From assembly GCA_020628865.1 (NCBI GenBank), contig JAHDEJ010000002.1:62001-126000 (forward strand): 64,000 nt of DNA. Reading direction: 5' to 3'. Numbering within the stretch: position 1 is the first letter of the stretch; every line of letters starts with the position of its first letter. Made by a program: the position numbers and the translations under genes. This DNA comes from Acidimicrobiales bacterium. Lineage in GTDB: Bacteria > Actinomycetota > Acidimicrobiia > Acidimicrobiales > SHLQ01. Below, piece after piece: positions 53,401-62,747 of this stretch. Below the pieces are notes generated by a model. That model was not told the DNA's origin and did no database searches. It saw only the letters and a list, made by a program, of their open reading frames with translations.

Positions 53401-54192
53401 GTGGACGTCACCGAAGTAGCCAACGACCTGTTCGCCGAGCAGGCGGATCTGGACGCAATGTGTGCAGTGATGGACGTTGCCGATTGGGAGCTGGCAACAC
53501 CGAGCCCCGGCTGGGCGATCCGCGACCAAATCGGCCATCTGGCGTACTTCGATGACGCTGCGGCGATTGCGATCACGGACGAGCCCGGCTTCGCCGATCT
53601 GAAGCGAACGTTGTTGGCGGCCTACGGCAGCGATGGCGCCACGGAGGAGATGACGCTCGGCCGCTACCGGGCCATGAGCGGTGGCGAGCTGCTCGAGGCG
53701 TGGCGAGCCGATCGGAACCGCCTGGCCGAAGCCGCTGCCACACTCAGCAACGAGAGCCGGGTCGAATGGTTCGGCCCCTCGATGGGTTCGAAGAGCTTCC
53801 TCACCGCTCGCCTGATGGAGGTCTGGGCCCACGGGCAGGACGTTGCCGACACGCTTGGTGCGTCTCGCACCCCGTCCGATCGCCTTCGACACATCGCCCA
53901 ACTCGGGTTCATCACCCGGGGCTGGTCGTACATCAATCGTGGGCTCCCGGTTCCCGAGTCGGCGCTCCGGGTGGAGCTCACCGCACCTTCGGGCGACCGG
54001 TGGACGTTCGGACCCGACGACGCCACCGAGCACGTGGTCGGGCCTGCCGAGGACTTCTGCCTCGTCGTCACTCAGCGGCGCCACGTGGACGACACCGGCC
54101 TCGAGCTTCAGGGCGACGATGCTCGGGCCTGGATGGAGATCGCCCAGGCATTTGCCGGTGGTGCCAGCGATGGCCCGGCTGCGAAGGGCTGA
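53401..54192 (+). CDS. TIGR03084-type DinB/maleylpyruvate isomerase-like metal-binding protein
   Basis: A 263-residue protein with an N-terminal DinB/MDMPI-like four-helix bundle. TPSPGWAIRDQIGHLAYFD and the later MEVWAHGQDVAD supply the three metal-binding His residues. A C-terminal SCP2-like region follows. Members often sit beside acyl-CoA and enoyl-CoA genes in actinobacteria, as here. Likely thiol-dependent chemistry (mycothiol or bacillithiol); inference. GTG start. Confidence 0.82.
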   Translation: MDVTEVANDLFAEQADLDAMCAVMDVADWELATPSPGWAIRDQIGHLAYFDDAAAIAITDEPGFADLKRTLLAAYGSDGATEEMTLGRYRAMSGGELLEAWRADRNRLAEAAATLSNESRVEWFGPSMGSKSFLTARLMEVWAHGQDVADTLGASRTPSDRLRHIAQLGFITRGWSYINRGLPVPESALRVELTAPSGDRWTFGPDDATEHVVGPAEDFCLVVTQRRHVDDTGLELQGDDARAWMEIAQAFAGGASDGPAAKG

Positions 54193-54195
54193 GTC

Positions 54196-54963
54196 GTGGG
54201 CGAACGTGTCACCACCACATTGGACGAGCGCGGTGTCTTCACCATCACCCTCGACGACCCGGACAATCGGAATGCGCTCAGCCAACACCTCTGCCGCGAG
54301 CTCATCGATGCCCTGCGGGACGCGGCGGAACGTCCCGAGATCCGGGTCGTGGTGCTCACCAACACCGGACGGATCTTCTGTGCCGGGGCCGATCTGAGCG
54401 AGCGGTCCAGCGGGACCGACCCGGATGGGCCGGCCCCCGTGGATCCGCTCGACATCTTCGGCGGCATTCGTGACCTTCCCAAGCCGGTCGTCGGTCGGAT
54501 CGCCGGCCATGCCGTCGCCGGCGGAATGGGCCTCGCCGCATCCTGCGACCTCTCCGTGGCCGTCCACGGCACGAAGTTCGGGTTCACCGAGGTTCGTGTC
54601 GGCGTCGCTCCGGCCATCATCTCCGTGATCTGCCTTCCCAAGATGCGTCATGCCGACGCCGCCGACGCCTTCCTCCGCGGCAACCGTTTCCCCGCCGAGG
54701 AGGCAGCCCGGCTCGGGCTCATCAATGAGGCGGTCGAGGAGGCGGAGCTCGACGACGCGGTCGAGCGCATCGTCGCCGATCTACTGCTCGGCGGGCCCGC
54801 CGCGCTCGCAGCGACGAAGTCTCTGTTGCAACAGGTGCCATCCCGATCCTTCGCCGACGGTCTCACGTGGGCGGCAGCGCTGTCCGCCGAGCTGTTCGAA
54901 TCCGACGAGGCCCAGGAGGGCATGCGTTCCTTCCTGGAGAAGCGCCCGCCGAACTGGGCCTGA
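54196..54963 (+). CDS. Enoyl-CoA hydratase/isomerase family protein
   Basis: A 255-residue crotonase-fold protein: CAGADLSE oxyanion-hole region (about 62), AGHAVAGGMGLAASCDL (about 103-120) and FTEVRVGVAPAI. The segment that normally carries the second catalytic Glu reads GVAPAIIS, so hydratase chemistry is not assured. It may be an isomerase- or lyase-type crotonase. GTG start three bases after the preceding stop. Confidence 0.88.
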   Translation: MGERVTTTLDERGVFTITLDDPDNRNALSQHLCRELIDALRDAAERPEIRVVVLTNTGRIFCAGADLSERSSGTDPDGPAPVDPLDIFGGIRDLPKPVVGRIAGHAVAGGMGLAASCDLSVAVHGTKFGFTEVRVGVAPAIISVICLPKMRHADAADAFLRGNRFPAEEAARLGLINEAVEEAELDDAVERIVADLLLGGPAALAATKSLLQQVPSRSFADGLTWAAALSAELFESDEAQEGMRSFLEKRPPNWA

Positions 54964-55047
54964 TCCACGCGTCGCCCGGACGACCTCGACTCCGGCCGAC
55001 GTCCGCGGCCGGATAGGGTGACGTTTCCCGAGCGATTGGAGGCAACC

Positions 55048-56088
55048 ATGGGCGACGAATACGCACCGCGTCTCACCCAGTTCAGCCACGGCGCCGGTTG
55101 AGGCTGCAAGCTCGCCCCGGGCGAGTTGGCGCACGTGGTGCGCCAGTTGGACAACGCCATTCCTCCTGAGCTGCTCGTGGGTGCCGCCACTGGCGATGAC
55201 GCCGCCGTGTGGCAGATCGACGCGGATCGAGCGCTCGTGGCCACCGCCGACTTCATCACGCCGGTGGTCGACGATGCGCGCACATGGGGCCGCGTCGCGG
55301 CAGCCAACAGCGTGTCCGATGTGTACGCCATGGGCGGCCGTCCGCTGTTCGCCCTGAACCTTGTCGGCTGGAACGTCGAGGCGCTCCCCACCGAGCTCTT
55401 GGGCGACGTCCTCGCCGGTGGGCAGGACATCGCGACCGAGGGCGGGTTCTTCGTGGTCGGCGGCCACACGATCGACGACCCCGAGCCGAAGTACGGGATG
55501 ACGGTGATCGGCGAGGTCCACCCGGATCGCATCCTCACCAACGCCGGCCTACGCCCCGACCAGGATCTCATTCTGACCAAGCCGCTCGGGGTGGGCGTCA
55601 TCACCACGGCGATCAAGGCTGATGTGGCGACCGCAGAGACGGCACAGGCGGCGATCGACTCGATGACGATGCTCAATGCCGAGGCCGCCCGCATCGCCGT
55701 CGACGCCGGGGCCACCGGCTGCACCGATGTCACCGGCTTCGGGCTGCTCGGGCACCTCGGCCGCATGGCGGTGGAATCCGGCGTGCAGTGCACGGTGGAA
55801 TTCGACGCCCTGCCGTTCCTTCCAGAGGCGATCGCCCACGCAACCGACGGGATCATGCCCGGCGGGAGCCGGCGAAACCTCACCAACGGGCTCCAATGGC
55901 TCGACGACGGTGGACACGACGAGCTCCACCAGTTGATGGTCGCCGATGCGCAGACCTCGGGCGGCCTGGTGTTCGGCGTGGACCCGGAGCACACCGAGTC
56001 CGTGCTTTCGCAGCTGTCCGCGTCCGGCCACACCGCTGGTCGGATCGGCCGCACAGCCGCCGGAGAGCCCGGTTTCCTTCTGCGCTGA
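55048..56088 (+). CDS. selD: Selenide, water dikinase with in-frame UGA (selenocysteine) at the active site
   Basis: A 346-residue SelD making selenophosphate from selenide and ATP. The ATG at 55048 has GGAGG six bases upstream. The frame continues to 56088 through a single TGA at 55099-55101 (codon 18). The context SHGAG-UGA-GCK aligns with SHGAGCGCK of E. coli SelD, so the UGA replaces the catalytic Cys and is probably read as selenocysteine. Downstream, DDAAVW, VSDVYAMGGRPL and VGGHTIDDPEPKYG are typical SelD motifs. Ordinary gene calling would start wrongly after the UGA. It implies selenocysteine machinery (selA, selB, selC) elsewhere in the genome. Confidence 0.95.
55111..55145 (+). promoter_or_regulatory. 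Candidate bacterial SECIS element in selD
   Basis: Two adjacent hairpins follow the UGA. CTCGCC-CCG-GGCGAG spans 55111-55125. A perfect 8-bp stem TGGCGCAC-GTG-GTGCGCCA spans 55127-55145. The second has a G at the start of its apical loop, 33 bases after the UGA, within the usual bacterial SECIS distance. Which hairpin SelB would use is undetermined. Confidence 0.55.
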
Positions 56089-56126
56089 TCGATCAAGCCG
56101 CACTCGCCGCGCGTCGATGAAACGAC

Positions 56127-56801
56127 ATGCGGTGGTTCTTCTGCGCGCTCTTCAGTTTTCTTCTGGCCGGTGCCGGGGTGCTCTTCGCCCCGCCTGAGCT
56201 CTTCCGCGCCTCCGCTTCGCCAGAACTGGATTCGGTCACCACCGCCATCGTGTTCGGCTTCGGCTTCGAAGAGGACGCCGACGGCAACATGGAGCCGGGC
56301 GCTGCCAACTCGTTCTTGCTCGACCATGTCCTGACGGAACACCCGCAGGTCGACACCATTTTCGTCCAGGAAGGGATCTGGGTTGACCGCTGCGAGCGGG
56401 AGGACCTGACCTGCGAGGTCGACGGTGTCCGGCTGCTCCGCGTCGACTGGCACGACGAACGCTTCGATCTCAACACCTTGGAGATCTCTGCCTGCGTCCT
56501 CGAACGGATGGAGCTCTTCGAACTCGACGAGGCGATCGTCGTGGCTCATGACATGCAGTTGGCCCGAGCGGTCAGCACACTCGAGCGCGTGCAGGCCGGT
56601 GGCCTGTGCCCCGAGTGCAACCTCCTCGTGGACCTCGTGCCCGACACGCCCTACCCGGAGGAGTCCACCCAGCTCCGCACGAGGTCGGAGTCGGTCTGGC
56701 GGTTCGTGGACCTGGCCGCGCGCCTGCGGGACTCGCCGTTGCTCACGTGGGACACGCCCGACACCTGCGCCGTACCGACGCCGAGAACGACCAGGTACTG
56801 A
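56127..56801 (+). CDS. YdcF/DUF218-like protein with N-terminal membrane anchor
   Basis: A 224-residue protein. The N-terminal hydrophobic helix (3-22) is probably a signal anchor. A Rossmann-like domain with AIVFGFGFEEDADG (about 40-54) and VVAHDMQLARAV (about 138-149) resembles the DUF218/SanA/YdcF family. Four or more Cys residues in the second half are unusual for the family. Function unknown; some relatives affect the cell envelope. Confidence 0.65.
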   Translation: MRWFFCALFSFLLAGAGVLFAPPELFRASASPELDSVTTAIVFGFGFEEDADGNMEPGAANSFLLDHVLTEHPQVDTIFVQEGIWVDRCEREDLTCEVDGVRLLRVDWHDERFDLNTLEISACVLERMELFELDEAIVVAHDMQLARAVSTLERVQAGGLCPECNLLVDLVPDTPYPEESTQLRTRSESVWRFVDLAARLRDSPLLTWDTPDTCAVPTPRTTRY

Positions 56802-56819
56802 CGCGCGCCTGCGCCCGGT

Positions 56820-58049
56820 TCAGTTCTTGGGCAGCTCGGAGAACGGCGTCTCCTTGGCCGGACCCGGTTCACGCGGAAGTCCGAGCCCACGCTCGCCGAT
56901 GATGTTGCGCTGCACCTGATCGGTTCCGCCGTAGATGGCGGGGCCGGGCGAGAACATGACGAGTTCCTGCACCGCCGACTCGAAATCGCCGCGGGTGGCG
57001 AGCGTCGCGTCCATTCCGATGACGGCCGCACCGAGTTCACGGGCCGAGCGGTAGAGCTCGCTCATCATCAGCTTCGAGATGTTCGGGGATGCGGAGCTGG
57101 CGCCCTTGGCCCGGCCGCGCATGGCGGTGAGGCGGTTGACTTCGGCGAGGCTCCAGAAGCGGACGATCTGATCGCGCAGGACAGGATCGTCGAGGCGCCC
57201 CTGTTCCCGCGCCACCTCGACGAGACGACCCCAGTAGGCAAGGTTCGGCGCAGGCACGCCGTCTTCCCCGCCACGGCCGGCCGAGACGATGTCGCCGGCA
57301 CGGCGTTCCAGGTTCCCGGCGATCGATCCGGGCGAGCAGCTTCGCAGCGGCACCGGGTTGGCCCCGAGCGACATGCGTTCGAACATGAGCGTGTCGTTGG
57401 CGACCCGCCAGCCGTTGCCCATGTCGCCGATCAGGTCGTCGGCGTGCACGCGGCAGTCGTCGAGGAAGACCTCGTTGAAGATCGCACGGCCGGTCATCTC
57501 GGTGAGCGGGCGAACGTCGACACCGTCCTGCTCCATCTCGAACGCAAAGTAGGAGATGCCGGCGTGCTTCGGCTGCTGCGGATCGGTGCGGGCGATGAGC
57601 ATGCCCATGTCGGCGATCTTGCCGCCCGACGTCCACACCTTCTGCCCGTTCACGACGAACTCGTCACCATCAGCGATGGCCGAGGTCTGCAGGCTCGCCA
57701 GGTCCGAGCCGGCGTTGGGCTCGGAGAACAGCTGACACCAGGCGTGCTGCCCGTTGGTGATCGGCTTGACCAGGCGGTCGATCTGCTCCTGTGTGCCATG
57801 GGCGGCGATGGTCGGAGCGGCCAGCATCATGCCGAGTCCGGTGGGCGGACCCATGGCGCCGGCATCCTTGATCACCGTGCGAACCGCGGCGTTGCCGGCA
57901 CGGTTGTAGCCGCGACCACCGGCCGTTTCCGGCAGCGTCGGATGGCTGTAGCCCGCGTCTGCGAGCCGTTGCCACCATTCGCCCACGGTCAGATCAGGGT
58001 CCCAGTTCTGCTCGACCCAGCTGGCTGCTTCGTTGGTGATGTCGCTCAT
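56820..58049 (-). CDS. Acyl-CoA dehydrogenase
   Basis: A 409-residue ACAD. FSEPNAGSDLASLQTSA and QKVWTSGGKIADMGMLIARTD are FAD/acyl-binding segments, followed by FNEVFLDDCRV. The C-terminus has IYGGTDQVQRNIIGERGLGLPREP. The position of the usual catalytic Glu before GT reads Gly (IYGGTDQ), as in FadE subgroups where the base is elsewhere or the partner subunit supplies it. ATG at 58049; the gene follows RNase E/G by 45 bases on the same strand. Confidence 0.88.
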   Translation of the reverse strand: MSDITNEAASWVEQNWDPDLTVGEWWQRLADAGYSHPTLPETAGGRGYNRAGNAAVRTVIKDAGAMGPPTGLGMMLAAPTIAAHGTQEQIDRLVKPITNGQHAWCQLFSEPNAGSDLASLQTSAIADGDEFVVNGQKVWTSGGKIADMGMLIARTDPQQPKHAGISYFAFEMEQDGVDVRPLTEMTGRAIFNEVFLDDCRVHADDLIGDMGNGWRVANDTLMFERMSLGANPVPLRSCSPGSIAGNLERRAGDIVSAGRGGEDGVPAPNLAYWGRLVEVAREQGRLDDPVLRDQIVRFWSLAEVNRLTAMRGRAKGASSASPNISKLMMSELYRSARELGAAVIGMDATLATRGDFESAVQELVMFSPGPAIYGGTDQVQRNIIGERGLGLPREPGPAKETPFSELPKN

Positions 58050-58094
58050 GATGGAACGAGTGTAGATCGGCGAGCGCACGCGCTCGCAGCCCAC

Positions 58095-59903
58095 TCAGAT
58101 CTCGAGCAGCGCGTTCTCCAGAATATGGCCCGGGCCTTCGCACGTCTCGCAGCGGACGGACAACGACTCGACGAGTCCTTCACCGATTCGTTTGCGGGTC
58201 ATCTCGACCAGACCGAGCTCGGAGATGTCGAAGACCTGGGTGCGTGTTTTGTCCTGTGCGAGCGCTTCGCGGAACACGCGGGTGACCTCTTCGCGGTTCT
58301 TCTTGATCTCCATGTCGACGAAGTCGATCACGATGATGCCGCCGATGTCTCGCAGCCGGAGCTGTCGGGCAATCTCGCGGGCCGCTTCGAGGTTGTTGCG
58401 GTACACGGTTTCTTCGAGGCTCGAGCTGCCGACGTTCTTGCCGGTGTTCACGTCGATCACCGTGAGCGCTTCGGTCTGCTCGATGATGAGCGAGCCGCCC
58501 GATGGCAGCCACACCTTCGGGTCGACGGCCTTGCGGAGCTGATCGGTGACGTGGTGACGTTCGAACAGCGAGAGCGGCTCGGCGTCTCGGTCGTAGTACA
58601 TGACTCGATCGGCGAGGGCGGGGGTGATGGACTCGACGTAGCTCTTCACGTCTTCGTAGAGGGCACGATCGTCGATGACGATGCCGCGGTAGTCCTTGTT
58701 GAACTCTTCTCGGATGACCCGGACGGCCATCTCGGGCTCCCGGTAGAGGAGGGCCGGAGAGCCGCTGTTCTTTGCGAGCTTCTCGATGGCTTCCCACTGG
58801 TCGGCCAGACGCTTCACGTCGTTGACGATCTCGTCCTCGGTCACGTTCTCGGCTGCGGTCCGGACGATGATGCCGGCGCCCTTGGGCTTGACCCGGTCGA
58901 GGATCTTTCGGAGGCGCTTGCGTTCCTTGTCGGGCAGACGCTTGGAGATGCCGTAGGTGTCGGAGTTCGGCACGAGCACGACGAAGCGGCCGGGCAGGGA
59001 GATTTCCTGGGTGAGTCGGGCGCCCTTGTGGGCGATCGGGTTCTTGGTGACCTGGCAGAGGATGTTCTGCTTGGGCTTCAGGAGCTGTTCGATGCGCGGG
59101 TTGCGGGCTTCGACGTCGTCCTTGTCGAACTGCACGTCGCCCCGGTAGAGCACGGCGTTCTTGGGGGTGGTGATGTCGACGAAGGCGGCTTCCATGCCCG
59201 GAAGGACGTTCTGGACCTTGCCCATGTAGATGTTGCCGTGAATCTGCGCGATGTCGTCGGCCGGGCGAGATACGTAGTGCTCGATCAGCTGGCGACCTTC
59301 GAGGATGGCGATCTGGGTGGCCTGATCTCGGACGGACACGCACATGAGGTAGCGGCCGGCCGGCTTGCCCTTGCGCTCGCGTCCCTTGCGAAGGGCGAGG
59401 GTCTCTTCGTCGAGTTCGACCGCTTCACCGGTGAGTGCGGTGACCGGCTGCGGGTTGTTGCCGCCCTGTCCCCCACCGCCACCGTTGCCGCCGCCTCCGC
59501 CACGGCCTCGGCCGCCGCGACGACGCCGCTTGCGCTGGCCGTCGCCGTCCTGGCCACCGCCGTTGTTCTGGCCGTCGTTGTTGTTGTTCTGGCCGCCGCG
59601 GTTCTGGCCACCATGGTCCTGGTTGCCGCCGCCGTTGTTGGCATTGTTCTGGCCGTGCTGACCGTTCTGGCCGCCGCCTCCCCCGCCACGGCGACGACGA
59701 CGTCGTCCGCCACCTCCGTTGCCGGAGTCGGGGTTGTTGTCGGATGTGGTGACCGGAGCCGGTCGAGAGTCGCCGATTTTCGGCTTGGGGGCGGAGCCGG
59801 TCTGGCCCGCACCGCTCGCGTTTGGCGGCGTTGCCGCCGGCTTCTGCTCAGGAGCGGAGCGGCCGCCCCCTTGGCGTGATGACGCCTGTTGTTCGTCGGA
59901 CAT
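58095..59903 (-). CDS. rne: Ribonuclease E/G family endoribonuclease
   Basis: A 602-residue single-strand endoribonuclease for mRNA decay and rRNA maturation. Residues 1 to about 165 are Gly/Asn/Gln/Arg-rich and disordered, as in actinobacterial RNase E. The S1 domain follows (about 185-270, NIYMGKVQNVLPGMEAAFVDI). The catalytic DNase I-like part has LTVIDVNTGKNVG and DIGGIIVIDFVDM with metal-binding Asp residues. The zinc-link Cys pair is in CETCEGPGHI. The rplU/rpmA genes that often follow are not here. Confidence 0.94.
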   Translation of the reverse strand: MSDEQQASSRQGGGRSAPEQKPAATPPNASGAGQTGSAPKPKIGDSRPAPVTTSDNNPDSGNGGGGRRRRRRGGGGGGQNGQHGQNNANNGGGNQDHGGQNRGGQNNNNDGQNNGGGQDGDGQRKRRRRGGRGRGGGGGNGGGGGQGGNNPQPVTALTGEAVELDEETLALRKGRERKGKPAGRYLMCVSVRDQATQIAILEGRQLIEHYVSRPADDIAQIHGNIYMGKVQNVLPGMEAAFVDITTPKNAVLYRGDVQFDKDDVEARNPRIEQLLKPKQNILCQVTKNPIAHKGARLTQEISLPGRFVVLVPNSDTYGISKRLPDKERKRLRKILDRVKPKGAGIIVRTAAENVTEDEIVNDVKRLADQWEAIEKLAKNSGSPALLYREPEMAVRVIREEFNKDYRGIVIDDRALYEDVKSYVESITPALADRVMYYDRDAEPLSLFERHHVTDQLRKAVDPKVWLPSGGSLIIEQTEALTVIDVNTGKNVGSSSLEETVYRNNLEAAREIARQLRLRDIGGIIVIDFVDMEIKKNREEVTRVFREALAQDKTRTQVFDISELGLVEMTRKRIGEGLVESLSVRCETCEGPGHILENALLEI

Positions 59904-59915
59904 TGTGTTCCCTTC

Positions 59916-60623
59916 TCATGACGCACCCACGTTCGGGTGCGCTGCACGGGACACGTCAGCCTCATGGGGCTCGATTCGTGTGTCGCCATGCGAAATCCAT
60001 TGGTGTGTCCGCCGCACGCGTGTGACCTCGAACGATGGTTCGAGGGCCCCCAGGAATTCGGCTGGACGGAGCGACCGGCCCTCAGTGCTGAGTTCAGCAG
60101 TGATGCGGGCGGTCGAGGTTTCGGGGTTCATTGACACTTTCAGTGAGAGCAGATCGGGGCGGATGTTGTCTTCCACCGTCTTCCCTTTGCGCTCTCTCGT
60201 TATCACTACTCTATCGGCTGCGATCATCGCATCTACAGATGCTCGGACCGCGGCCTCGTCGTCGGTGGCAAGATCGATCACCCATTCGCAGCTGGTGACC
60301 GCCTCCATGAGCGAGTTGGCGTGGCGGTCGATCTCGCCCACTTCGAGCAGGTCGAGGCCGGCGGGAAGGGCGGCGGTGAGCCGATTCGCCACGTCTTCGA
60401 GGTCTTCCGGTTGGGCGAGGACCACGTCGAGGTATTCGTTGTCGCTCTCGTACCCGACCGACAGGGCGAGCCCGAATGCGACCTTGGGGCGGGGAGAGAA
60501 TCCCTCGCTGTAGGCGACGGCCAGCCCGGCCGTTCGCAGGGCGCGTTCGAAGATCCGGGCGACGTCGCGATGCCCGATGAAGCGGATCTTGCCGTTCTTC
60601 GTGAATCTGAGGCGGACGATCAC
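59916..60623 (-). CDS. TIGR03936-family radical SAM-linked protein (DUF2344)
   Basis: A 235-residue protein beginning IVRLRFTKNGKIRFIGHRDV, then SEGFSPRPKVAFGLALSVGYES, both diagnostic of the DUF2344 family that accompanies or is fused to the TIGR03960 radical SAM protein. The GTG start overlaps the radical SAM stop (GTGA). The family sits between radical SAM and RNase E/G genes in many bacteria; biochemical role unknown. Confidence 0.9.
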   Translation of the reverse strand: MIVRLRFTKNGKIRFIGHRDVARIFERALRTAGLAVAYSEGFSPRPKVAFGLALSVGYESDNEYLDVVLAQPEDLEDVANRLTAALPAGLDLLEVGEIDRHANSLMEAVTSCEWVIDLATDDEAAVRASVDAMIAADRVVITRERKGKTVEDNIRPDLLSLKVSMNPETSTARITAELSTEGRSLRPAEFLGALEPSFEVTRVRRTHQWISHGDTRIEPHEADVSRAAHPNVGAS

Positions 60624-62560
60624 CCGACGACGGCACCCGACTTCGAAAGGAGTTCGACCGGCACCGCGCCGCCGACGGCGAGGTTCTGGCCGGTGCCCTG
60701 GCTGCCTCCGGCCGGTGGTGTCGCCGACGCGACGACGTGTTCGATTCCGTAGCCGGTGCACGCGCCGCAGTCGTAGCACGGCGTCCACCGGCAGTCCTCG
60801 AGCCCGACCTCGTCGAGGGCGTCTCGCCATTCCTGCCAGAGAAAGTCCTTGTGCAGGCCGGCGGAGAGGTGGTCCCACGGGAACACCTCGTCCTCGGTCC
60901 GGTGGCGGTACACGTACCACTCGATGTCGACGTCGTGGCGCTCACAGGCGTCGAGCCAGCGCTGGAGGTCGAAGTGTTCGCTCCACTCCTGGAAGACGCC
61001 GCCGTTGCGCCAGACGTCTTCGATGACGGGTCCGAGCCGCCGATCGCCGCGGCTCATGAGCCCTTCGACGAGGGTGGCTTCGGGGTCGTGCCACTTGAAC
61101 TGCACGCCCCGTGAGATCTTGTTCTGTTCGAGCAGCACGCCGACCTTGCGCCGGAGCTCCTCCACCGTGTTCTGACCGAACCACTGGAACGGGGTGAATG
61201 GTTTGGGAACGAAGCCGCCCACGGAAACGGTGACCGACGCTCCGCCCGTGTACTTCTTGCCGATCTTCACGCAGTTGCGGGCGAGTTCGAAGATGCCTTC
61301 GGTGTCCTCGTCGGTTTCGGTGGGGAGCCCGGTCAGGAAGTAGAGCTTTGACCGACGCCACCCCTGCGAGAATGCGGAGTCCACGGCGCCGTACAGGTCT
61401 TCCTCGAGGATCAGCTTGTTGATGACCTGGCGCATGCGCCAGGTTCCCGCCTCGGGGGCGAAGGTGAGGCCGCTGCGGCGGCCTCGCTGCAGTTCGGCGG
61501 CGATGCCGACCCCGAAGGCGTCGACCCGCAGCGATGGCAGCGAGATGGACACCTGACTGCACGAGGGGTCGTCCATCGTGTCCTTGATGACGTCTTCGAT
61601 TCCGCTGAAGTCGGCGGTGGACAGCGAGGTGAGTGCGACCTCGTCGTACCCGCTGCGCTTGATTCCCTCGGCGATCATCGTGCGCACCTGTTCGGCGGGC
61701 CGCTCGCGGACGGGGCGGGTGATCATGCCCGCCTGGCAGAAGCGGCAACCCCGGGTGCATCCACGGAAGACCTCGACGTTGAGCCGGTCGTGGACCACAT
61801 CGGTCAACGGCACCAGCTGGTGCTTGGGGTACGGCCAGTCGGCGAGGTCGGCGACGGTTCGTTTCTCGACCCGCTCGGGCACGTCGTCGCATTTGGGCAG
61901 CACCGAGACGAGTGTCTGCCCGTCGTAGGTGGCCTCGTACAGCGAGGGGATGTAGACGCCTTCGAGCTGGCTGAGCTGCCGAAGCACGGCCTCCCGACCG
62001 CCGGCGCGGTCGTTGTTCTTCCACGCGTGGACGACGTCGGTGATCTCTCCGATGACCTCTTCGCCGTCGCCGAGGACGACGGCGTCGATGAAGTCGGCGA
62101 TGGGCTCGGGGTTGTAGGTGCAGTGTCCGCCGACGATGACGAGAAGGTCCTCCGGGGTGCGGTCGGCGGCCCGGACGGGAGCGCCGGCGAGGTCAACGCA
62201 GTTGAGCAGGTTCGTGTAGGTCAGCTCGGCGGAGAGGTTGAAGGCGATGATGTCGAACGCGTCGGCGGGCTTGTGGGTGTCGACGGAGAAGAGTGGCAGG
62301 CCTGCGGCGCGGAGCTGTTCTTCCATGTCGGTCCACGGGGCGTAGGACCGTTCGGCGACGGCATCGTCGCGTTCGTTCACGATCTCGTAGAGGATCTGCA
62401 GGCCCTGGTTGGGCAGCCCGACCTCGTACGTGTCCGGGTAGGTGAGCAGCCAGGCGACCTTGTCGGACGCATGCTCAGGTTCTTGGGCACCGCCTTCGCC
62501 ACCGATGTAGCGCGCCGGCTTCTGCACATTGTCCAGCAGCGGTTCGATCTCGGTCCACAT
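60620..62560 (-). CDS. TIGR03960-family radical SAM protein with B12-binding-like N-terminus
   Basis: A 646-residue protein. The N-terminal cobalamin-binding-like domain has YPDTYEVGLPNQGLQILYE and VIVGGHCTYNPEP. The radical SAM 4Fe-4S motif is in RGCTRGCRFCQAG (CxxxCxxC), followed by a TIM-barrel domain and C-terminal Cys residues (CRWTPCYDCGACTG) that could bind a second cluster. Usually linked to RNase E/G and ribosomal genes, suggesting RNA or ribosome modification; unproven. Confidence 0.92.
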   Translation of the reverse strand: MWTEIEPLLDNVQKPARYIGGEGGAQEPEHASDKVAWLLTYPDTYEVGLPNQGLQILYEIVNERDDAVAERSYAPWTDMEEQLRAAGLPLFSVDTHKPADAFDIIAFNLSAELTYTNLLNCVDLAGAPVRAADRTPEDLLVIVGGHCTYNPEPIADFIDAVVLGDGEEVIGEITDVVHAWKNNDRAGGREAVLRQLSQLEGVYIPSLYEATYDGQTLVSVLPKCDDVPERVEKRTVADLADWPYPKHQLVPLTDVVHDRLNVEVFRGCTRGCRFCQAGMITRPVRERPAEQVRTMIAEGIKRSGYDEVALTSLSTADFSGIEDVIKDTMDDPSCSQVSISLPSLRVDAFGVGIAAELQRGRRSGLTFAPEAGTWRMRQVINKLILEEDLYGAVDSAFSQGWRRSKLYFLTGLPTETDEDTEGIFELARNCVKIGKKYTGGASVTVSVGGFVPKPFTPFQWFGQNTVEELRRKVGVLLEQNKISRGVQFKWHDPEATLVEGLMSRGDRRLGPVIEDVWRNGGVFQEWSEHFDLQRWLDACERHDVDIEWYVYRHRTEDEVFPWDHLSAGLHKDFLWQEWRDALDEVGLEDCRWTPCYDCGACTGYGIEHVVASATPPAGGSQGTGQNLAVGGAVPVELLSKSGAVVG

Positions 62561-62606
62561 GCCGCCAGTCTACGCCACCCCTCCACCCCAGCTCTCGAAC
62601 ACGCCC

Positions 62607-62743
62607 AGGTGCCCAAACACGCCCAGGTGCCTGGCACCTAAGACGCCGTTAGGTGCCAGGCACCTCAGAACGGAAACGTTGAGAAATCAACGATCTTGCT
62701 CCAGAACAACTCCTTAGGTGCCAGGCACCTGGTGTCGGCACCT
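62607..62743. repeat. Second cluster of AGGTGCC palindromes between radical SAM gene and rodA
   Basis: Full copies at 62625-62639, 62651-62665 and 62716-62730, a half copy near 62607 and a degenerate one at 62731-62743. Same unit as at 46264-46418. The clusters lie only in intergenic DNA. Confidence 0.85.
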
Positions 62744-62747
62744 GTTG

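Noticed and set aside
55126-56088. selD starting after the UGA as a normal shorter protein
   Set aside because: It would lose the active-site residue and conserved N-terminus, and has no ribosome binding site. The upstream frame has both.
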